Source of the DNA: Micromonospora terminaliae
GTDB taxonomy: Bacteria > Actinomycetota > Actinomycetes > Mycobacteriales > Micromonosporaceae
Assembly (NCBI RefSeq): GCF_009671205.1
Contig: NZ_CP045309.1
Span: forward strand, 3,534,001 to 3,598,000
Direction of reading: 5' to 3'
Length of the DNA: 64,000 nucleotides
Both the position numbers and the translations under genes were made by a program. How positions within the stretch are numbered: position 1 is the first letter of the stretch; each line of letters starts with the position of its first letter. This document shows positions 42,142 to 51,032 of this stretch, one piece after another. The notes under the pieces were generated by a model. It saw only the letters and a list, made by a program, of their open reading frames with translations, had not been told where the DNA came from and ran no database searches.

Positions 42142-43260
42142 CTAGGTGTCGGAGTGTCCGGGCCTCGCGCCGGTGCGTTCCGGTGCGGGAAGCAGCGGGT
42201 CGGAGAACGACCAGCCCGCGGCCAGCAGGGCGTCGCAGGCCGCGACCGCCGCCGCCAGCCGCTCCTCGTGCGGCCCGCGCAGCTCGACCACCGGCACCCC
42301 GCAGGCGGCCAGCTCCTCGCGGAACCGGCCGGTCATCCAGGCCCGCAGGTGCTCCCCGTCGCGCAGGCCGTCGTCGGCGAAGGGCACCCCCTCGTGGTCG
42401 GTCAGGAGATACAGCGCCGGCCGGCGGGCGGCCGCCCGGACCGCCTCCGACGCGGACCCGAGGTAGCGCTCCTCCCAGACCGCGGTGGCCCGCGCGTCGG
42501 TGTCGGAGAACAGCAGCGGGCCGCTGACCCGGGCCGCGGCGTCCTCGGCGGCCTGCTGCTCACGCACCACCTCGACGAAGTCGTCCCGGTCCCACGTGAC
42601 GTCGAAGATCGTCGCCTCCGGCCGGGCGCGCCGCAGCCCGGCGAGCTTCCGCTCGGTCAGCTCGCGGCCGTACTCCGGCACCCAGGGCGTGCCGTAGTGG
42701 GCGGCGAGCGCCGCCGCCATCGTCGTGGTGCCCGTCGACTCGGCCCCCACCACCACGACCCGGCGCACCAGCCAGGCCCGCACCGGCGGGCTCAGCCGCG
42801 CCCAGTGCGCCGCCGGGTCCGCCCGCACGGCGGTGCCGGACACCGGCACGACCCGCCGGTCCAGGTCCACGCAGACCGCGACCGCGCCGAACCGGCGGGC
42901 CAGCTCCTCGCCGTACGCCTCCGAGGAGAAGACCGCGTCCACCGGCTCCCCGCCGAGCGCGTCGGCGAACACCGCGCAGTGCAGGTCCCAGATCGCCGGG
43001 TCGGCGTAGTCCACCGGGTGGTCGTCGTACCGCCCCACGAACCGCACCCAGGGCGTGGCGGCGTGCGCCTCGCGCAGCCAGGCGACCCGCAGGTCGAGCG
43101 GGATCGACTCGCGCCGGGACGGGGCCACCACCACGGTGACCGCCGCGCAGCGGGCCGCGGCCGCCTCGATCAACGCGTGGTGCCCGGCGTGCGGCGGGTA
43201 GAACTTGCCCACCACCAGGCCGTGCCGGAACGCCCGGCCCGGCTCGCTCCGCCCGCTCAC
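42142..43260 (-). CDS. nadR: NadR-like NMN adenylyltransferase / nicotinamide riboside kinase
   Basis: The 372-residue protein has an N-terminal nucleotidyltransferase domain (about 12-170; GKFYPPHAGHHALIEAAAAR, with the PxHxGH motif, and VSGTAVRADP) and a C-terminal P-loop kinase domain (about 180-350). It would phosphorylate nicotinamide riboside and adenylate NMN to NAD. The kinase Walker A reads VVGAESTGTTTMA, with Thr where the usual Lys stands. The GTG start overlaps the pnuC stop by 4 nt (GTGA), so uptake and kinase are coupled. No helix-turn-helix of the enteric NadR type is present. Confidence 0.88.
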   Translation of the reverse strand: MSGRSEPGRAFRHGLVVGKFYPPHAGHHALIEAAAARCAAVTVVVAPSRRESIPLDLRVAWLREAHAATPWVRFVGRYDDHPVDYADPAIWDLHCAVFADALGGEPVDAVFSSEAYGEELARRFGAVAVCVDLDRRVVPVSGTAVRADPAAHWARLSPPVRAWLVRRVVVVGAESTGTTTMAAALAAHYGTPWVPEYGRELTERKLAGLRRARPEATIFDVTWDRDDFVEVVREQQAAEDAAARVSGPLLFSDTDARATAVWEERYLGSASEAVRAAARRPALYLLTDHEGVPFADDGLRDGEHLRAWMTGRFREELAACGVPVVELRGPHEERLAAAVAACDALLAAGWSFSDPLLPAPERTGARPGHSDT

Positions 43261-43910
43261 GCGGCGACGGGGGCCGGGCCGGGCGGCACCGGGGTCGCCG
43301 CCGACCGACGGCGCAGGTCCGCCCGCCACTCCCGCAGCCCGACCACGCAGAGCGCCAGGAAGATCAGGTAGAGGCCGCCGGTCAGCCAGAGACCCTTGTA
43401 CGCGTACAGCGGGATGTAGATCAGGTCGGCGGCGATCCACAGCCACCAGCTCTCCACCAGCTTGCGCGTCTGGCCGTAGGTGGCCAGCAGCGACAGCGCG
43501 GTGGTGACCGCGTCGGCCAGCGGCACCGTGGAGTCGGTCGCCCGGTCCAGCAGCGCCCAGAGCCCGGCCGTGAGCAGCACCCCGGCCACGCCGAGCGCCC
43601 ACCACTCGCGCCGGCCCGTCCGGGCCACGGTCAGCCGGCTGCGCCGCTCCCCGCCGAATAGCCAGTGCCACCAGCCGTAGACGCCGAGGACGACGTAGAC
43701 GACCTGGAGGCCGGCGTCGGCGTACAGGCCGGCGGTCCAGAACAGCAGCATGAGCAGCAGCACGTTGGCGATGCCGATCGGCCAGTTCGCGATGTGCTGC
43801 CGGGCCACCAGCCAGACGTTGACCACACCCGTGGCGAAGCCGAGCAGCTCGGCCCAGGTGGTGCCGGCGCCCAGGACGGTGAACGCCGTGGCGGTGAGCC
43901 AGTCCAGCAT
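43257..43910 (-). CDS. pnuC: Nicotinamide riboside transporter PnuC
   Basis: The 217-residue membrane protein has about seven helices and the PnuC signatures WAELLGFATGVVNVWLVARQ, NWPIGIANVLLLMLLFW and the late WLWIAADLIYIPLYAYKGLW. PnuC proteins move nicotinamide riboside by facilitated diffusion, trapped by phosphorylation. It is directly coupled to the NadR-like enzyme downstream, which would trap the substrate. Start ATG at 43910 with a GGGGGAGGG site about 7 nt upstream. Confidence 0.93.
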   Translation of the reverse strand: MLDWLTATAFTVLGAGTTWAELLGFATGVVNVWLVARQHIANWPIGIANVLLLMLLFWTAGLYADAGLQVVYVVLGVYGWWHWLFGGERRSRLTVARTGRREWWALGVAGVLLTAGLWALLDRATDSTVPLADAVTTALSLLATYGQTRKLVESWWLWIAADLIYIPLYAYKGLWLTGGLYLIFLALCVVGLREWRADLRRRSAATPVPPGPAPVAA

Positions 43911-43942
43911 GGTGTCCCTCCCCCGTTTCCCGAGCGCCCACC

Positions 43943-44545
43943 CTAGAGGACGGAGTCAGGGCCGCCGGCCCTCGCCTTCTGCCGGGCGTAGTAGGCGCGG
44001 GCGCGGTTGCGGTCGCCACAGTCCTTCGTGTTGCACCAGCGGCGGTTCCGGCGCGGTGACGTGTCGAGATAGACCCAGCCGCACTTGGCGTCCTCGCACT
44101 GGTGGAGGCGGTCGAGGTCGTCGCGCTGCGTGAGAGCCACGAGCCCACGGACGATGCGATTGCGGGGCAGGCGGAGGTCGAACTCCCGGTCCCGCCATTC
44201 CCAGCGGTCGTCCGCACGGACCAGGTCGGCCGCGGCGATCGCCGCCCGGTACCGGTCCGCGAGGTCCGCGGCGGCCCCGGGGTCGTCCTCCACGAGGGCG
44301 GCGTAGGTCGCCTCGCGCGCCTCGACGACCCGTTGCCGCTCCCGCTCGGCCCCGGCGTCGTCCCGGCCGGCGAGGTCGCGCAGGGCCATGGCCTCGTCGC
44401 CGCTGATCAGGTTGGCCTCGACGCACCAGTCGACGACGTCGAGGAAGGTCAGCAGCTTCTCCGCGCGTTGGCGCCCGCCGAGGCGCCAGCTGACGGTGTT
44501 GACCAGGTCGAGCATGCGATCGCCGGCGATGTGACCGAACCTCAC
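43943..44545 (-). CDS. CGNR zinc-finger regulator (ABATE domain)
   Basis: The 200-residue protein has an N-terminal ABATE ligand-binding-like domain (about 5-140) and a C-terminal CGNR zinc finger: cysteines in CEDAKCGWVYLD and WCNTKDCGDRNRA, followed by the RAYYARQKAR helix. Members act as DNA-binding regulators. The start is taken as GTG at 44545 because AGGGGG lies 6 nt upstream and the family pattern begins near FGHIAGDRMLDLVNT. It is divergent from an MFS gene and may control it. Confidence 0.82.
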   Translation of the reverse strand: MRFGHIAGDRMLDLVNTVSWRLGGRQRAEKLLTFLDVVDWCVEANLISGDEAMALRDLAGRDDAGAERERQRVVEAREATYAALVEDDPGAAADLADRYRAAIAAADLVRADDRWEWRDREFDLRLPRNRIVRGLVALTQRDDLDRLHQCEDAKCGWVYLDTSPRRNRRWCNTKDCGDRNRARAYYARQKARAGGPDSVL

Positions 44546-44583
44546 CCTCAGCCCCCTCACGGGCAAATGCTCTGTTGCGTGTG

Positions 44584-44612
44584 AGACTACCACGTGCGAT
44601 GCTCACGACCAA
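44584..44612 (-). promoter_or_regulatory. Promoter candidate for the CGNR regulator
   Basis: On the minus strand TTGGTC, 17 nt, TAGTCT. The predicted start is about 30 nt ahead of the GTG. It lies in the 105-bp region shared with the divergent MFS gene. Confidence 0.4.
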
Positions 44613-44650
44613 TGAGTCAATCACCCATGAGAAGACACCGGAGGCCCCTG

Positions 44651-45907
44651 GTGCCTGCCGCCGCCCCCCGCAGATCGTTCACGGCACTGTGGGCGTCGCA
44701 GGCGTCCTCCAACCTCGCCGACGGGCTGCTGCAGGCCGCGGCGCCGCTGCTCGTCGCCACACTGACCCGCGACCCGCTCGTGGTGGCCGGCATGACGGTG
44801 GCCCAGTTCCTGCCCTGGCTGGCCGCAACCCTCCCCGCCGGCGCGCTGGCCGACCGGATGGACCGACGTCGAATACTCACCATGGGCAACCTGCTGCGCG
44901 CGGCCGGGTTCGCGCTGCTCGCCGTATCCCTGGCGAACGGGTGGCGGCACGTCGCGCTGCTCTACGCCGCGGTGTTCCTGGCCGGCTGCGCCGAGACGAT
45001 GGTCGACAACGCCGCCCTGGCCATCCCGCCCCGCCTCCTGCCCCGCGAGCAGCTCGAACGCGCCAACGGCCGGTTGTTCGCGACCCAGTCCGTCATCAAC
45101 ACCTTCATCGGTCCGCCCGCCGGGGCGGCGTTGTTCGCGGTGGCGGCATCAGCGGCCTTCTACACCGGCGCGGCCGCGTTCGCCCTCGCCGGCCTGGCCG
45201 CCCTCCTGCTGCCCGCGCTGCGCCCGACCAGCGCGGACCAAGAGCGCCGTCGCTCGACACCGACCACCATCACCCAGGACATCCGCTCCGGATGGGCCCA
45301 CTTCTGGCGGCACGACCTGCTGCGCCGAGTCGCTTTCATATCGGCGGCTATCAACTTCTTCGGCGCGGCCACCGGCGGGTTGCTCGTCCTGCTGATCACC
45401 GGCCCGTACCACCTCCCCATGTCGCGCTACGGCCTGTTCATCGCGGTTCCGGCCGCCGGCGCGATCGTCGGCTCGCTGCTCGCCGAACACGTCGTGCCCC
45501 GCATCGGCGGCGGCCCCGTCACCTGGCTCGCCGCCCTCGCCCCGGCCGCCGGCTACGCCGTCCTCGGCCTGGGTCACCACACGCTCCCGGCCCTCGCCGG
45601 CATGTTCTGCGCCGCCGTCGCCACCTCGCTGAACCAGATCGTCGTCAGCACCCTGCGCCAGGCTGCGGTCCCCGACGAGCTCCTCGGCCGCGTCACCGCC
45701 GCCTACCGCCTGGTCGTCCTGGGCGTCGTCCCCCTCGGAGCTCTCGCCGGCGGCCTGCTCGGACGCGGCCTGGGGATCCGCGCGCCCTTCATCGTCGCAG
45801 CCCTCGGACTCGCGCTCGCCGCACTCCTGCTCGCCTCCCGGGTCACCACCCAGGCCCTCCGTGACGCCGAGACGCGCATGACCGACCTCCCCCGCCAGCA
45901 CGCCTAG
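44651..45907 (+). CDS. MFS transporter
   Basis: The 418-residue membrane protein has the 12-helix MFS layout: FTALWASQASSNLADGLLQA in helix 1, GALADRMDRRRILTMGN as motif A, and a second half starting near FISAAINFFGAATGG. It is the same broad exporter group as the MFS gene at 24138. The start is chosen as GTG at 44651 because GGAGG at 44640-44644 lies 6 nt upstream; ATGs at 44612 and 44627 have no such site. It is divergent from the CGNR regulator. Confidence 0.86.
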   Translation: MPAAAPRRSFTALWASQASSNLADGLLQAAAPLLVATLTRDPLVVAGMTVAQFLPWLAATLPAGALADRMDRRRILTMGNLLRAAGFALLAVSLANGWRHVALLYAAVFLAGCAETMVDNAALAIPPRLLPREQLERANGRLFATQSVINTFIGPPAGAALFAVAASAAFYTGAAAFALAGLAALLLPALRPTSADQERRRSTPTTITQDIRSGWAHFWRHDLLRRVAFISAAINFFGAATGGLLVLLITGPYHLPMSRYGLFIAVPAAGAIVGSLLAEHVVPRIGGGPVTWLAALAPAAGYAVLGLGHHTLPALAGMFCAAVATSLNQIVVSTLRQAAVPDELLGRVTAAYRLVVLGVVPLGALAGGLLGRGLGIRAPFIVAALGLALAALLLASRVTTQALRDAETRMTDLPRQHA

Positions 45908-45973
45908 GGACTGTGGCGCGCGGAACAGCCCCCGGGGCGTACCGGCACGCGACCGGCGTGCGAGGCTTCCGGC

Positions 45974-46267
45974 ATGGTTCTTGAGGTCGCGCTCATCGAC
46001 GTCACGCCCGGGCACGAGGACGACTTCGCCGCCGCGTACGCGCAGGCGCACCCGATCCTCGCCGGCACCGAGGGCTGCCGCTCGGTGCGGATGACCCGGG
46101 GCGTGGAGTCGCCGTCCCGGTTCGTGCTGCTGGTCGAGTGGGACGCGGTCGAGGCGCACGACGTCAACTTCCGGCAGAGCGAGCGCTTCACGCGGTGGCG
46201 GGAGCTGATCGGGCCGCACTTCGCCGGCCCGCCGCTGGTGGAGCACTTCCTCGACGTGCCCGCCTGA
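45974..46267 (+). CDS. Antibiotic biosynthesis monooxygenase (ABM) domain protein
   Basis: The 97-residue protein is a single dimeric ferredoxin-like ABM domain: ALIDVTPGHEDDFAAAYAQAHPIL, CRSVRMTRGVESPSRFVLLVEWD and a final HFLDV. Members include cofactor-free monooxygenases and heme-degrading enzymes, but many have no known reaction. It stands alone on the plus strand. Confidence 0.82.
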   Translation: MVLEVALIDVTPGHEDDFAAAYAQAHPILAGTEGCRSVRMTRGVESPSRFVLLVEWDAVEAHDVNFRQSERFTRWRELIGPHFAGPPLVEHFLDVPA

Positions 46268-46314
46268 GCTGTCGTACCCCTCACATAGCCTGCGCTCGAC
46301 GCGCCGGCCACCGG

Positions 46315-46461
46315 TCCCGACGACTATCGGGGGCGCCGGGCCCGGTGGACCGCGCGCCGGACAGAACAGCATCCCGACGACTATCGGGGGCGCCGGGCCC
46401 GGTGGACCGCGCGCCGGACAGAACAGCATCCCGACGACTATCGGGGGCGCCGGGCCCGGTG
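46315..46461. repeat. Tandem repeat, 57-bp period, 2.6 copies
   Basis: Units begin at 46315, 46372 and 46429; the two full copies are identical and the third stops after about 33 bp. Each contains CCCGACGACTATCGGG and the palindrome CCGGGCCCGG. 57 is a multiple of three, so frames stay open on both strands, but it lies between two stops and no gene is evident. It is between the ABM gene and the XRE regulator. Confidence 0.92.
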
Positions 46462-46477
46462 ACCACGCGTGCCAGGC

Positions 46478-47377
46478 TCAGTCGGGTTCGTGTGGCTCGC
46501 GGGGGCGGGGCACCGGCACGGGGCCGAGCCGCCGGGTCAGCAGCTCCACCGTCTCCTCCTCGGACAGCGCCGCGGCGAGCAGCCGGTCGACCAGCCGCTC
46601 GTAGCGGGCGACGTCCGCCTCGGCCACGAGCCGCAGGTCGGTGGTCAGCGTCTCCACCAGCACGGTGCGCGGGTCGGCGGGGTCCGGATACGCGTAGTAG
46701 GAGAACGGCGCGAGCGGATGCAGGTCGCCGGACGGGGACGCGTCACGGGGCAGCAGCCGGACGGTGACGTGCGGCCGCTCGGCGAGGACGGCCAGGTGGC
46801 GGAGCTGCTCCCGCCAGACCTCGACGGGGAGGCCACCGGGGTCGCAGGCTCGCTCGTCGATCAGCGCGGTGTAGTCCGGCGGCTCCGGCCGGCCCAGCAC
46901 CTCCTGGCGCACCGCGCGGGCGCGGACATCGGCGTCCACGTCCACGTCGTCGGCGAGCAGCGCGCCGGCCGACACCCGCAGCCGCGCGTAGTCGGGGGTC
47001 TGGAGCAGCCCGGGCACCAGCGCCGGCTGGTAGTCCACGATGCGGACCGCGCCCGCCTCCAGCTCCGCGTACGCCCGTTGCCGTTCCCCCATCTCGCCCA
47101 GCGCCTTGGACCAGCCGCGGCCGGTGGCGGCATCCCGGGCGATGACGATCAGCTCGTCGCGCTGGTCGGGTGGCACGGCGTAGACGTCGAGCAGGTCGAG
47201 CACGTCGGCCAGGTCCGGCCGGCTCTGCCCCAGCTCGATGCGGGACAGCTTCGATGTGGACGCCCACCCGAGCCGGCCGCAGACCTGCTCCAGGGTGAGC
47301 GACTCCCGGCGGCGCAGCCGGCGCAGTTCCGCGCCGAGCCGCACCCGCCGGACCACAGGACTTGCTGACAACGGCAT
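46478..47377 (-). CDS. XRE-type helix-turn-helix regulator with DUF5753
   Basis: The 299-residue protein has an N-terminal HTH (about 10-70; LRRLRRRESLTLEQVCGRLGW, STSKLSRIELGQSRP) and a DUF5753 domain (about 100-285; YQPALVPGLLQTPDYARLR). This type is widespread in actinomycetes and usually paired with a small DUF397 protein; no DUF397 gene lies next to it. Start ATG at 47377 with GGGGAGG upstream, and a promoter is visible ahead. Confidence 0.92.
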   Translation of the reverse strand: MPLSASPVVRRVRLGAELRRLRRRESLTLEQVCGRLGWASTSKLSRIELGQSRPDLADVLDLLDVYAVPPDQRDELIVIARDAATGRGWSKALGEMGERQRAYAELEAGAVRIVDYQPALVPGLLQTPDYARLRVSAGALLADDVDVDADVRARAVRQEVLGRPEPPDYTALIDERACDPGGLPVEVWREQLRHLAVLAERPHVTVRLLPRDASPSGDLHPLAPFSYYAYPDPADPRTVLVETLTTDLRLVAEADVARYERLVDRLLAAALSEEETVELLTRRLGPVPVPRPREPHEPD

Positions 47378-47397
47378 GTGCGCCTCCCCACCGTGGG

Positions 47398-47426
47398 AGA
47401 GTACGCACCACCGTCACGCAGGGCAA
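47398..47426 (-). promoter_or_regulatory. Promoter of the XRE regulator
   Basis: On the minus strand TTGCCC, 17 nt, TACTCT. The predicted transcript start is about 15 nt before the ATG at 47377. Confidence 0.5.
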
Positions 47427-47457
47427 TACCTCGCTTGCGGAGAGCTATCACCGTGAT

Positions 47458-47826
47458 TCAGGGCCGGTAGGTGCCGAACGACCAGACGAGGCCGGCCAGG
47501 TCGCGGGCCACGTAGTCGCGGGAACCGTAGTCGGTGTCGAAGAGCACCCGGACGATCTCCGCGCCGGCCGCCCTGGCCCGCTCGTGATGGCCGTCGACGT
47601 CGTCGACGGCCACGTAGACGCGGTAGTCGTCGTCGGCCGGCCGGGTCGCCGGGGCCGGCCCCGGGCCGACCATGACGAGGTCGTCGCCGTAGCCGAGCTG
47701 GGCGTGCCGCACCGTGCCGTCGGGCCCCTCGTGCACCTCGTGGACGGTGAGACCGAACGCGGACCGGAGGAAGTCGACGGCGGCGCGGGCGTCGGGATAC
47801 CGGAGGACCGGGTAGATGCTTCGCAT
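47458..47826 (-). CDS. VOC (glyoxalase/bleomycin-resistance fold) protein
   Basis: The 122-residue protein is a single VOC domain with two beta-alpha-beta halves: SIYPVLRYPDARAAVDFLRSAFGL and VYVAVDDVDGHHERARAAG, ending RDLAGLVWSFGTYRP. Members bind metals or small toxic compounds; the usual metal ligands are only partly visible. It lies 24 nt after the AraC-type gene on the same strand, suggesting co-transcription. Confidence 0.85.
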   Translation of the reverse strand: MRSIYPVLRYPDARAAVDFLRSAFGLTVHEVHEGPDGTVRHAQLGYGDDLVMVGPGPAPATRPADDDYRVYVAVDDVDGHHERARAAGAEIVRVLFDTDYGSRDYVARDLAGLVWSFGTYRP

Positions 47827-47850
47827 GACCCGAGTCTGCCGCCGCGGCCG

Positions 47851-48693
47851 TCAGACCGGATTGGACGAATGTGACCCGGCCAGCGCGGCGGGCGTGGCCC
47901 CGGCGAACTCGCGGAACTCCCGGATGAGGTGGGACTGGTCGTAGTAGCCGAACCGCACCGCCAGCTCGGCCCACCCGTCCCCGCCCGGGCCGGCGTCCGC
48001 GCCGAGGGTCGGCGTGGTGACCAGCGTGCGGCCCACCATGGCGTACGCCCGCTGGAAGCGGATCAGCCGGGCGACGGTCTTCGGCGGCAGGCCGAACTCC
48101 CGCCGGAACCGGACCGCGAGGTGGCGGCGGCTCCAGCCGACCTCGTCGGCGAGCGCGCCGACGCCCAGCCCGCCGCCACTGCCGTCGAGCAGCCGCCAGG
48201 CCGCCACCAGGCGCGGGTCGACCGGCCCGGTCACCGTCAGCCGCGCGGCGAGCGCGGCGTCGAGCCGGGCGAACCGGGCCGCCCAGTCGGGCCGCTCGGC
48301 CAGCTCGTCGCGCAGCCGGGCCAGCCAGCCGCCGAGGTCGTCGACGGAAACCGCCCGGTTGGCCAGCTCGCCCAGCGGGAGCCCGAGCAGCCGGCGGGCG
48401 GCCGGGGCGGTCAGCAGCACCTGCACGCCGACGCCCTCGCCGGCCGTCCGGGTCGCGCACCAACCGTCGAACGGCCCGGCCAGGAAGGCGTTCGTCCCGT
48501 ACGCGCCCCGGTCGGCGGCCCGCGCGTCGGTGACGTCGAGCGGGGCGCCCCAGCCGAGGATCAGCACCACGAAGGCACCGGCCGCCTCCCGGCGCACCAG
48601 CGTGCGGGCAGCGTGCTCGCGGTAGCCGAGGTACCGGTCGACGTAGGGCCGCAGACGGGGGTCGGGGAGCCCGATCACGGCTTCGGTCAGCAC
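47851..48693 (-). CDS. AraC family transcriptional regulator
   Basis: The 280-residue protein has an N-terminal effector-type domain (about 1-150) and a C-terminal AraC double helix-turn-helix (about 165-270; GVGALADEVGWSRRHLAVRFRREFGL, LAVRFGYYDQSHLIREFREFAG). The start is GTG at 48693 with GGGGGAGG about 6 nt upstream. The VOC gene follows and may be its target. Confidence 0.88.
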   Translation of the reverse strand: MLTEAVIGLPDPRLRPYVDRYLGYREHAARTLVRREAAGAFVVLILGWGAPLDVTDARAADRGAYGTNAFLAGPFDGWCATRTAGEGVGVQVLLTAPAARRLLGLPLGELANRAVSVDDLGGWLARLRDELAERPDWAARFARLDAALAARLTVTGPVDPRLVAAWRLLDGSGGGLGVGALADEVGWSRRHLAVRFRREFGLPPKTVARLIRFQRAYAMVGRTLVTTPTLGADAGPGGDGWAELAVRFGYYDQSHLIREFREFAGATPAALAGSHSSNPV

Positions 48694-48718
48694 GGCGGCC
48701 TCCCCCGGCCCCGGTCCG

Positions 48719-50827
<2,109 letters not shown>

Positions 50828-50834
50828 GACCTCA

Positions 50835-50840
50835 ACGGTA
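50835..50840 (-). promoter_or_regulatory. Leaderless-type -10 element of uvrB
   Basis: On the minus strand TACCGT ends 7 nt before the uvrB ATG at 50827. Confidence 0.45.
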
Positions 50841-51032
50841 CGCCCGCGGTCCGACACTTCCGGGCCGAGCGCGCACCGTCCCTGATCGGCTTCGATATTC
50901 CCATTGTGTGGCTCATCTCACCGGACTACCCTCGTACCGTAGGCCGCTCGCGGCGGCCGACCGGGCCGGTGGCCGCCCCTCCGGGGCCCGGCCGCCCCCG
51001 GCACCGGGGGTCGCAGCACCCGAGAGACCGGC

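Noticed and set aside
46281..46466. Small minus-strand frame with a 19-residue repeat
   Set aside because: It is explained by the 57-bp DNA repeat keeping all frames open; no ribosome site or family match.
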